DNA of 6,261 nt from Pseudomonadales bacterium. GTDB taxonomy: Bacteria > Pseudomonadota > Gammaproteobacteria > Pseudomonadales > Moraxellaceae. The notes below the pieces were generated by a model. That model ran no database searches. It was not told where the DNA came from and worked only from the letters and a program-made list of their open reading frames with translations. Shown in pieces: positions 1-5,936 of the stretch; position 1 is the stretch's first letter, and each line of letters begins with the position of its first letter. The stretch covers positions 1 through 6,261 of the forward strand of contig JABEVH010000211.1 in NCBI GenBank assembly GCA_013043915.1. Direction: 5' to 3'. A program made the position numbers and the translations under genes.

Positions 1-1086
1 CGGCCAAAACGCCTCTTTAGAAAACTTTTTATAAAACAAATCAACATCTTCTGCAGTCAAGGGTATACGCGCTGCGTGCAGATTCGTATATTTTTTCTCA
101 TCGACAGCAACTCGCACGTTAAACGCTTCAGGTTCGCGCGTAGATTGCTGTGACCAAGCGACCCATGACCCCATAGCACCCTCCGCAAAGAAATTAAGCA
201 GGGTCGGAATGATTCCATTTGGACTTTGGGGGCGTTTTCTCTTCCCATCTGCCGTTTCGTCAAAGGGAAGTCTGTGGTAGACCATGACAAGATTAGACTT
301 CCCACATGCATCAATGGCAATGGGTGTTTTTCTGCTCAGTAACTTGTAGTGGACAAGGCCATCAAGAATTCCCGCGCATCCTTCACCCTCAGCAATGTAA
401 GCACGATCGACATGCCGTACTGCTTCAATGAGGGGAGGCTCTGCCCCGCCCACAACGATACCGTGGAAGCCCACCGTAAACATCGACAAGTCGTTGAGTG
501 TATCGCCGACTACGACGACGGATTCAAGGTTAAAATCTAGTTGTTTGCAGAGGCGCTGTAGGGAGGCGCCTTTTCCAACGCCTTTGGGAAGCACATCAAG
601 ATACCGTTGTGAAGAAAAAAGAAGTTCACAACCCAACTCGTTGACAACATGTCGCAGCTCATCGTCAATCAAATCTTCCTGCACATAAAATGAGCATCGA
701 CGCTCTTGCGGCACGGTTTGCCGTTCAAGATAGGTGAATGGAGCCAGTGCCTCTAGTACCTGTTGAGTTCCCGGCCATGCAGCTGTAATTTCTTGCAGCA
801 AGGGGCTAACAGGGAGCAGACTTTCACCATATACCACGGTCGCTCCTACATCGGCAATGATGTAATCAGGGCGCGGTACCGTTGGATCGTTCAGAACAGG
901 CAGTATTGACTCAAGGCCGCGCCCCGTCACAAATATAAGTTTTGAGCTGCATACATTATCCCTAAACAATTCTCGAAGGATGCGTCGGGCGGGTTGTGGG
1001 CCTGCCAGTAAGGTTCCATCCAAATCAGTAGCCAAGATCATACATCGACTCATATGAAGATTGGGCAAATGTAATTCAGTGCGCAT
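1..1086 (-). CDS. ggpPS: Bifunctional glucosylglycerol-phosphate phosphatase/synthase (GgpPS type), N-terminal 362 residues, 3' end outside window
   Basis: The fusion is expected to make the osmolyte glucosylglycerol in the cytoplasm: the GT20 domain joins ADP-glucose to glycerol 3-phosphate and the HAD domain removes the phosphate. The frame is open from the start at 1086 to the left edge. Residues 16-250 form a Cof/sucrose-phosphatase-like HAD domain: DLDGT (D21, D23), motif II VTGR (T54), K172, and GDTLND (D195, D199). From about 263 a GT20 domain begins with the N-terminal signature of glucosylglycerol-phosphate synthases: YHRLPFDE, then SPNGIIPTL, then FYKKFSKEAFWP. R272, Y352 and W361 match the OtsA substrate-binding Arg, Tyr and Trp, with the same Tyr-to-Trp spacing as OtsA. 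The start is the ATG at 1086, because GGAAGG lies 5 bases upstream; Met12 and Met16 are weaker alternatives. A trehalose-phosphate synthase is the main alternative, but SPNGIIPTL argues for the glucosylglycerol branch. The phosphatase-first order matches the fused proteobacterial GgpPS proteins. Confidence 0.85.
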   Translation of the reverse strand, partial: MRTELHLPNLHMSRCMILATDLDGTLLAGPQPARRILRELFRDNVCSSKLIFVTGRGLESILPVLNDPTVPRPDYIIADVGATVVYGESLLPVSPLLQEITAAWPGTQQVLEALAPFTYLERQTVPQERRCSFYVQEDLIDDELRHVVNELGCELLFSSQRYLDVLPKGVGKGASLQRLCKQLDFNLESVVVVGDTLNDLSMFTVGFHGIVVGGAEPPLIEAVRHVDRAYIAEGEGCAGILDGLVHYKLLSRKTPIAIDACGKSNLVMVYHRLPFDETADGKRKRPQSPNGIIPTLLNFFAEGAMGSWVAWSQQSTREPEAFNVRVAVDEKKYTNLHAARIPLTAEDVDLFYKKFSKEAFWP

Positions 1087-1116
1087 AGATACCTTCCATT
1101 TTTGCTTTTTTATGTT

Positions 1117-1130
1117 GTGAGTCTACTCAC
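1117..1130. promoter_or_regulatory. Palindrome upstream of ggpPS, possible operator
   Basis: GTGAGT and ACTCAC form a perfect 6-base inverted repeat with a 2-base spacer. It lies about 30 bases before the ggpPS start codon, between an AT-rich leader (AAAAAAGC on the minus strand) and a weak TTGGGG element. The position would suit a repressor site between -35 and -10 boxes, but both boxes are poor matches to sigma-70, so the promoter itself is not claimed. No known regulator motif was recognised. Confidence 0.3.
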
Positions 1131-1171
1131 CCCAAAAACGAGCGGCAGTTGCCCTTCACAGAAAACAAGAG

Positions 1172-1226
1172 GTCTGCGACCATCTCGAGCATAAGGGAAT
1201 TAGCATAAAACCAGGCAATCGCAGAC
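1172..1226 (-). terminator. Inverted repeat downstream of pgaB, possible weak terminator
   Basis: GTCTGCGA (1172-1179) and TCGCAGAC (1219-1226) are perfect 8-base complementary arms separated by 39 bases. Read on the minus strand, the repeat starts 8 bases after the pgaB stop codon, and the second arm is followed by CTCTTGTTTTCT, a broken T-rich run. The large loop makes it a poor classical terminator. The loop also holds two AGCATAA copies (1188-1194, 1202-1208), so a protein-binding role before ggpPS is another reading. Confidence 0.35.
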
Positions 1227-1233
1227 AATGCTT

Positions 1234-3153
1234 CTATCCATGATTACCTTGTGATTGAATGATACATTGATGATCCAAGGCGGGGCGAAGCACCTCCAGA
1301 TCAGGACTATTGCGGAATGGATCATCCGGTATATAGCCCACATTCAGTACACCCCAGCTATACAACATGCATACGGTGCTCGCTAGGACTGTTGAAGGAA
1401 TAGGATCCCCATTTTGACGCCAATCTTTGGCTTGAAGCTCAAATATGGTTTTAAGCAAACCTTGAGGATATGACCTGACCCGATCAAATAAGTCACGGTA
1501 AAAGACCGTATGATCATGCGCCTGTTCCATATAGGGCATAGCTTCGATGGCCGTGTAATCAAATCTCGCCAGTGAAGATTCTAGCGACTGGGAATACCAT
1601 TCCTCAGATTTTCTATGAAGAACGACCTGGGCATACAGATTACGTGCTGTCAATAATCCTGGATGATCGCCACGTACAATACGTGCCATGTCCAGGGCCA
1701 GATTATCCAAGGTATCCGTCTTAAGTAGGGTCCACATGGGCATCAATTCAGGATGCAGACGAATCTCAGCCACTGTGCCGGGCAAACCCCAGCTCAGGTA
1801 AGTCGCCCTGGCAAAGCTACTATCGTCTTCATAATCTGAAAGTGTTATATCATCATGAAAGAGGATTCCATTGAAATGAGCATGATGACTAAGATCGACA
1901 TAAATGTCTCTGATCACTGCCCGTGCTGACAATGAAAATGGAGAAAGTCTCGGATAGCCGGTTGAAACATAATTAGGTTTATTCGGCAACGTTACAACGA
2001 CATCCTTTGCAGCTTCATCATGAGAAGGCAATTGCCATGCTAACAAGGGCATCCAAGCATACACATGCCGAACATGGGTGTATTTTTTGATCGACCACGC
2101 CACATGATTAAAAAGATCTTGGCGAACAGGAAGATGCCGATTGGGGAAATACACAGCATCTGCAGCCCCGTTACCATCAGGATCTGCAAAGGCTTGCAGG
2201 TAAACGGTATTGACATCACTCTGGCGTATACGTTTCAACAGCTTCTTTAAGTTATCGGTTTCTTGTGCAGGCCTTTTATCATAGACATAGTCCAGATTGA
2301 CATGCATTAGGCGCACAGGTTGATGCTGCATTTGTTGGCTTTTTGCAGCCATATCGTGAACCAATGCCCAGGGGGATATCCCTTTGTCGATGACAAGCAG
2401 GGACATAACAGGTCGCCCCTGAGCATCTAGCCATCCTTGTTGTCCTAGGCTCGATGTTATGCCTAGGCCAGCCGCAATTTGCGTACAAACATCATTAAAC
2501 TTCCCGTTGGGCCACAGGATAAGATGGGCTCGCATTCCCAGGTGCTGTTCAAAACGAAGTTCACTGCGCTGCAGATCAGCCGTGACTCGGGCTCTGTAAA
2601 CCTTCTCACGCTCATAGCCTGCTTGATTCCCTAACCAAGCGCGTGTTGTTGCTGCTGGCTGCAAGTCGCCTTGCGGGTCGCCAGGCAGCGGAATATCCAA
2701 CTGGTCTCCCTCGATAGCTAAGCTAATCGACGGATCTTTTGCCAGTGTTCTCAGCTCTGCCCAACTAAGATTAGGTTTGTCATAGGCTCCCACACGATGA
2801 CCTATTACCCCCACCACGGCAGGCACATGCAACACATGCAAAATAGGTAAAACTTCCTTCATGAACAAGGGGTTCGTGGCATCAAAACATACAATGACCG
2901 TCTTATTGGTCTGGGATTTCTTGCCAAGAGGCAATGATTCGGCGCGAACAAAGGTGTAGCCACTATTTTTCAACTCGTTCAATTGTTGTAACAATAATGA
3001 CGGCGTTATTCCATGAACAGGAGCGGAAGGCTGGGAAGAAAAAGAAATGTATGGGTAGCGCAACACGATGGGAGTAGCCGAAGCTACTCGTATTAATAGG
3101 GCAAAAACAACCCCAGCGCCAAACTTTGATATACCAAAAGACAATTTCACCAT
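1234..3153 (-). CDS. pgaB: PgaB-like poly-beta-1,6-GlcNAc processing protein with intact hydrolase domain and degenerate deacetylase domain
   Basis: PgaB is the periplasmic enzyme that partly deacetylates (N-terminal NodB/CE4 domain) and cleaves (C-terminal GH153 domain) poly-beta-1,6-N-acetylglucosamine during biofilm matrix export. This 639-residue protein matches its two-domain layout and usual length. Residues 1-26 look like a Sec signal (K3, K10, hydrophobic core, cleavage after ASA), without the lipobox Cys of E. coli PgaB. The deacetylase domain spans about 28-270. Its DD motif reads FDAT (D91, A92), and the segment aligned with the E. coli SHTWNSH metal motif has E148 and D153 where the two His should be. 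The C-terminal domain (about 280-625) is well conserved: DYVYD, VYLQAFADPDG, YAWMP, YPRLSPF, FHDD (432-435), SDYED, AMPYME, FELQAKDW. The likely role is therefore glycan hydrolysis or binding rather than deacetylation; this is inferred by recalled alignment to E. coli PgaB. No Shine-Dalgarno sequence precedes the ATG. No pgaA, pgaC or pgaD is visible. Confidence 0.88.
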   Translation of the reverse strand: MVKLSFGISKFGAGVVFALLIRVASATPIVLRYPYISFSSQPSAPVHGITPSLLLQQLNELKNSGYTFVRAESLPLGKKSQTNKTVIVCFDATNPLFMKEVLPILHVLHVPAVVGVIGHRVGAYDKPNLSWAELRTLAKDPSISLAIEGDQLDIPLPGDPQGDLQPAATTRAWLGNQAGYEREKVYRARVTADLQRSELRFEQHLGMRAHLILWPNGKFNDVCTQIAAGLGITSSLGQQGWLDAQGRPVMSLLVIDKGISPWALVHDMAAKSQQMQHQPVRLMHVNLDYVYDKRPAQETDNLKKLLKRIRQSDVNTVYLQAFADPDGNGAADAVYFPNRHLPVRQDLFNHVAWSIKKYTHVRHVYAWMPLLAWQLPSHDEAAKDVVVTLPNKPNYVSTGYPRLSPFSLSARAVIRDIYVDLSHHAHFNGILFHDDITLSDYEDDSSFARATYLSWGLPGTVAEIRLHPELMPMWTLLKTDTLDNLALDMARIVRGDHPGLLTARNLYAQVVLHRKSEEWYSQSLESSLARFDYTAIEAMPYMEQAHDHTVFYRDLFDRVRSYPQGLLKTIFELQAKDWRQNGDPIPSTVLASTVCMLYSWGVLNVGYIPDDPFRNSPDLEVLRPALDHQCIIQSQGNHG

Positions 3154-3471
3154 AGGTCGAATCTAATCTACCCTGCGCCACACCGTCAAGTTATCATCCA
3201 TGAAGACTATATCCCTGTAATCCGCAGCAGGTACTAAACCTCCCCATGGCTACCACTGAAAAGATTGTGGTCTATCGAAGATCCCGTAGGGACGGAAAGC
3301 GAGGGGATTCTCGCGGTCGTGGGGTTGAGCCGTCACATCTTGCAAACATGAGGCAGCAGCACAAGATGTATGCGTTGTAGCCTTACATCATAGGGCTGAG
3401 CAGCCATGGGCAGGACTGATGTGAACTGATAAATTATCCCCTCTCATGGATTTTTGAGGATTAGCGCGGCC
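3154..3471. other. Divergent intergenic region with several inverted repeats, possible structured leader or small RNA
   Basis: No gene was found in these 318 bases. The right two thirds hold many short complementary arms: ACCAC/GTGGT (3252-3256, 3267-3271); CCC/GGG (3283-3285, 3289-3291); GACGG/CCGTC (3291-3295, 3330-3334) enclosing GCGAG/CTCGC (3299-3303, 3310-3314); ACATCTTG/CAAGATGT (3335-3342, 3362-3369); and TTACATCA/TGATGTGA (3383-3390, 3417-3424, one G-U pair) enclosing GGCT/AGCC (3394-3397, 3402-3405) with a GAGC loop. A second AGCC at 3379-3382 could compete for the same GGCT. The arrangement would suit a 5' leader of the plus-strand hydrolase gene or an independent small RNA, but the arms work equally on either strand. 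No known riboswitch class was recognised, and no run of T marks a terminator. The left third carries the pgaB promoter candidate. Confidence 0.35.
3160..3189 (-). promoter_or_regulatory. Candidate sigma-70 promoter for pgaB
   Basis: On the minus strand TTGACG (3189-3184) is followed after 18 bases by TAGATT (3165-3160). The -35 box matches five of six consensus bases and the -10 box four of six. A start site about 7 bases after the -10 box would fall at or next to the pgaB ATG (3153). That would leave almost no leader and fits the absence of a ribosome binding site there. Confidence 0.35.
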
Positions 3472-4566
3472 ATGCTCACACCCAGCTTACTATCCAGGCG
3501 ATTGGCATCGCGCTTATCCAATGCTCGTGATCGTTTATTTCATGCCCAACAACTCTCCAGGGCCGGGCAACGCGCCTACCGTGTCATTCACCATGATGGC
3601 TTGATTAGCGTACGGCACTACCCGAGAACGCAAGGATCTGCACAAAACCCTTTGGTTTTGGTAGCGCCACTGGCCGTCAACATGCTTATCTATGATCTTT
3701 TTCCTGAACGCTCACTGGTCAGTTACCTGACTGATGCTGGCAAAGATGTTTATCTGATTGATTGGGGTCCACCTACCCGGCGACATAATCATTACACCCT
3801 GGCTACGTATGTGCTGGAGTTGCTCCCTACCTGCCTGACCGCTATACGCCAGCATGCCCAACGAACCCAACTCGACTTACACGGCTGGAGCCTGGGAGGA
3901 CATCTCGTACTTTGCCATGCAGGACGTGGACTGGATACTGATATCGCGCATATCATCATACTGGGAACATCGATTGATAGCCATGCTTCCGGTTCCATCG
4001 GCCAATTGGCTCGTCGCATGGATCGTTCGCTGCAATTTCTGGAACGACGTACCGGCCTAAGTCGCAGCAAATTGCCTCCCGCCTGGTTTTTCAGCCCGGG
4101 CTGGTTAAATGCGCTTAACTTTAAACTTACCAGCCCCGTGGCCAGCTTACAGGGATACTTGGACCTGTTTCGGCGCCTGGATGATCGCGACTATGTCATT
4201 GACCATGCCACGCAAGCCTCGTTCCTTGACCATATGGTGGCTTACCCTGGCGGCGTGGCCAGAGACATGTTCCTTGAAGCCTGGCTAGGCAACCGCTTTG
4301 CCTCAGGAAAATTGACACTGGCTGGCGATTCCATCGACTTTAAACGTATCCATGCGCCGGTATTGATCATGGCCGGCCTACAGGACAGCTTGGCAACCCC
4401 GGCCTCCGTTAAAGCCTTATTGCCCTTGCTGGGTTCAGCAGAAAAGATGTTTATCACCGTACCTGGAGGACATATGGGCATAGTTTCAGGCAGGGAAGCT
4501 CCCGAAGCTGTATGGCCAGCAACCCTCAACTGGCTCAAAGAAACCGAATATTCCGCCTATTCATAA
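3472..4566 (+). CDS. Class III PhaC-like alpha/beta hydrolase with serine nucleophile
   Basis: The 364-residue protein follows the layout of class III polyhydroxyalkanoate synthases such as Allochromatium vinosum PhaC (about 355 residues): an N-terminal segment with YRVIHHDGLISVRHY (36-50), NPLVLVAPLAVN (59-70), the conserved DVYLIDWGPP (92-101), the lipase-like box GWSLGG (138-143), GLQDSLATP with D305, and PGGHMGIVSG with H334. The catalytic triad would be S140-D305-H334, at almost the same positions as C149-D302-H331 of A. vinosum. True synthases use Cys, so the Ser suggests an esterase, depolymerase or other acyl-handling role, although weak synthase activity cannot be excluded. No PhaE, PhaA, PhaB or phasin gene is nearby. 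The start at ATG 3472 is chosen because GAGGA lies 11 bases upstream; the in-frame TTG at 3454 has no ribosome binding site. A cytoplasmic location is likely, as no signal peptide is seen. Confidence 0.8.
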   Translation: MLTPSLLSRRLASRLSNARDRLFHAQQLSRAGQRAYRVIHHDGLISVRHYPRTQGSAQNPLVLVAPLAVNMLIYDLFPERSLVSYLTDAGKDVYLIDWGPPTRRHNHYTLATYVLELLPTCLTAIRQHAQRTQLDLHGWSLGGHLVLCHAGRGLDTDIAHIIILGTSIDSHASGSIGQLARRMDRSLQFLERRTGLSRSKLPPAWFFSPGWLNALNFKLTSPVASLQGYLDLFRRLDDRDYVIDHATQASFLDHMVAYPGGVARDMFLEAWLGNRFASGKLTLAGDSIDFKRIHAPVLIMAGLQDSLATPASVKALLPLLGSAEKMFITVPGGHMGIVSGREAPEAVWPATLNWLKETEYSAYS

Positions 4567-4578
4567 GAATTTCTGGCA

Positions 4579-4608
4579 TAGACATCAAAAATTTATGCTG
4601 GTTATGAT
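4579..4608 (+). promoter_or_regulatory. Candidate sigma-70 promoter for fpr
   Basis: TAGACA (4579-4584) and TATGAT (4603-4608) are each one base from consensus, with an 18-base spacer. They lie in the 101-base gap after the PhaC-like gene, about 60 bases before the fpr start. A small inverted repeat, GGTGC (4617-4621) and GCACC (4630-4634), follows at about the expected transcription start and could form a hairpin at the 5' end of the message. This suggests that fpr can be expressed apart from the upstream gene. Confidence 0.45.
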
Positions 4609-4667
4609 AAACCGTTGGTGCTTGAATACGCACCCTCAATGACTTAGGGATGCATCAGGACATTACC

Positions 4668-5444
4668 ATGACGTCACCGTATATTTCTGAAACCGTACTC
4701 TCGGTCCATCACTGGAACGATACCCTGTTCAGCTTTACCACCACCCGTGACCCGGGTTTGCGTTTCAAGACAGGACAATTCGTCATGATTGGGCTGATGC
4801 TCAACGGCAAGCCCTTGATGCGGGCTTACAGCATAGTTAGCGCTCATTATGAGGAGCATCTTGAGTTTTACAGCATTAAGGTACAGGAGGGTCCATTAAC
4901 CTCTCGCCTGCAGCATCTTAAGGTTGGTGATACCCTGATGGTCAGCCGTAAACCTACCGGCTCATTGATTATGGACAATCTCAAACCCGGCAAGCGGTTA
5001 TACTTGCTGAGTACCGGAACGGGACTAGCTCCCTTCATGAGCGTGATCCGCGACCCTGAGTTCTATGATGCCTATGAGAAAATCATTCTAACGCATGGTG
5101 TGCGTATCGTCAGCGAGCTTGGCTACCATGATTACATCACCCAGAACTTGCCCAACAATGAGTTCTTTGGTGAGCAGGTCAGGGATAAACTCATCTACTA
5201 CCCCACCGTGACCCGCGAGCCCTTTCAACATCAAGGTCGTTTAACGGACTTGATGCGTAGCGGTCAATTGTACCAAGACATCGGCTTGCCTGATCTAAAT
5301 CCAGCCGAAGACCGGGTCATGATTTGTGGCAGCCCCGCCATGCTCAAGGATTTAGTCAGCATTCTTGAAGAGAAAGGCTTTGTCGAAGGCACCAGCAACA
5401 GCCCAGGGGACTATGTGATCGAAAGGGCTTTTGTGGAAAAATAA
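4668..5444 (+). CDS. fpr: Ferredoxin--NADP(+) reductase, Azotobacter-type FPR
   Basis: This cytoplasmic FAD enzyme moves electrons between NADPH and ferredoxin or flavodoxin, typically in oxidative stress defence and iron-sulphur or redox homeostasis. The 258-residue product has the same length as Azotobacter vinelandii FPR and follows it along its whole length as recalled. The FAD domain has HHWNDTLFSF (14-23), GLRFKTGQFVMIG (30-42), the FAD motif RAYSIVS (52-58) and GPLTSRL (75-81). The NADP domain has STGTGLAPF (115-123), YYPTVTREPF, GRLTDLMRSG and MICGSP, and the protein ends in ERAFVEK, the tail of this subclass. The ATG at 4668 is preferred because AGGA lies 7 bases upstream and the length fits the family. 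The in-frame ATG at 4650, which would add six residues, has its AGGG directly against it. The gene has its own candidate promoter and a terminator about 130 bases after the stop. Confidence 0.95.
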   Translation: MTSPYISETVLSVHHWNDTLFSFTTTRDPGLRFKTGQFVMIGLMLNGKPLMRAYSIVSAHYEEHLEFYSIKVQEGPLTSRLQHLKVGDTLMVSRKPTGSLIMDNLKPGKRLYLLSTGTGLAPFMSVIRDPEFYDAYEKIILTHGVRIVSELGYHDYITQNLPNNEFFGEQVRDKLIYYPTVTREPFQHQGRLTDLMRSGQLYQDIGLPDLNPAEDRVMICGSPAMLKDLVSILEEKGFVEGTSNSPGDYVIERAFVEK

Positions 5445-5575
5445 CGGCACGATATTCATACCTTGTAGTTGTGGACTAGAGCGGGAGCTGCAACTGCAGG
5501 TGGGCAGCAGCCGGGGAATACCCCACAAAGTTATGGGCTATTTGATGCAGCGTGTTGTGCGCGAAGGTTGTTTTG

Positions 5576-5618
5576 ACACCAAGGTTGAGCTGCTGAACCT
5601 TGGTGTTCTTACATTTTT
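5576..5618 (+). terminator. Rho-independent terminator after fpr
   Basis: ACACCAAGGTT (5576-5586) and AACCTTGGTGT (5596-5606) form a perfect 11-base stem with a 9-base loop. It is followed on the plus strand by TCTTACATTTTT, a T-rich tail. The minus strand has only CAAAACAAC after the stem, so termination should act mainly on plus-strand transcripts from fpr. The distance from the fpr stop is about 130 bases. Confidence 0.75.
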
Positions 5619-5645
5619 GACAGTAAGTCTCATGCAATGACGTAG

Positions 5646-5835
5646 TTAGCTCCCGGCAGAGCCAGCAGGACCTGCCTTAATCAGGGGACGCAGCAAGGCC
5701 TGATCGACATGGGGGACTGCATCAATCAGCTCGGCATTAAATGGACCTGTGGCATGGGCCAGCAGAATGTTACCTTCTACCTGAAAGTCTCTCTGCCAGA
5801 GCGAACCTCATCGGTGGCGGTATGTTTTTTGTCAT
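5646..5835 (-). pseudogene. Frameshifted remnant of a small unrecognised gene
   Basis: The minus strand has an ATG at 5835 starting MTKNIPPPMRFALAER, which stops soon after in its own frame. The next frame then gives DFQVEGNILLAHATGPFNAE and continues to LIKAGPAGSAGS and a TAA at 5646. The two parts join if two bases are restored in the dinucleotide run TCTCTCT (5788-5794, GA repeat on the minus strand), giving about 63 residues. The sequence after the shift reads like real coding sequence and resembles the start of small STAS-like or SpoIIAA-like bacterial proteins, though only loosely. The C-terminus also looks cut short. It lies just downstream of rsmE in the same direction. A sequencing error or a slipped-strand variant would give the same picture. 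Confidence 0.45.
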
Positions 5836-5936
5836 GCTGAAATTCTCGCTACCCCAGTAGTTACAAGAATTGCCTGCCCTGATACCTATCATTAGGCATC
5901 TCGTTTAATACATCTTGCTGGTCACTGGCGTCTAGG

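Larger units (their letters stand above)
5445..5936. other. Intergenic region between fpr and rsmE, no intact gene
   Basis: These 492 bases hold the fpr terminator (5576-5618) and a frameshifted small minus-strand gene (5646-5835). Between fpr and the terminator are short inverted repeats, including GTGGG/CCCAC around a GC-rich core near 5500-5525, without clear meaning. A 66-codon open frame on the minus strand (5676-5476) contains two CxxC motifs but has no good start and crosses the terminator hairpin. Between the remnant and rsmE, TGCCT (5871-5875) and AGGCA (5894-5898) form a weak inverted repeat with no T run. Confidence 0.6.

Noticed and set aside
57..320. Minus-strand open frame of 87 codons in the ggpPS region
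   Set aside because: It is a shifted frame of the same strand; the true frame there encodes the conserved GT20 motifs up to the window edge.
349..688. Two plus-strand open frames opposite ggpPS
   Set aside because: They lie antisense to clear HAD and GT20 coding sequence and have no recognisable motifs or ribosome binding sites.
3230..3334. Possible c-di-GMP-I (GEMM) riboswitch, because of AAACC and GGGACGGAAAGC
   Set aside because: The conserved GGGACGCAAAGC core is altered. The required hairpin directly between AAACC and GGGACG is not formed, and the second conserved stem is missing.
3454..3471. TTG at 3454 as start of the PhaC-like gene
   Set aside because: No ribosome binding site precedes it, while GAGGA upstream of the ATG at 3472 is usable at 11 bases. 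The extra six residues are not needed for the fold.
4650..4667. ATG at 4650 as start of fpr
   Set aside because: The purine-rich AGGG touches the ATG with no spacing; the ATG at 4668 has AGGA at 7 bases and gives the family length of 258 residues.
5431..5640. Plus-strand open frame of 69 codons after fpr
   Set aside because: It starts at a TTG with no proper ribosome binding site, overlaps the end of fpr, and contains the fpr terminator hairpin and its T-rich tail. The product resembles nothing known.
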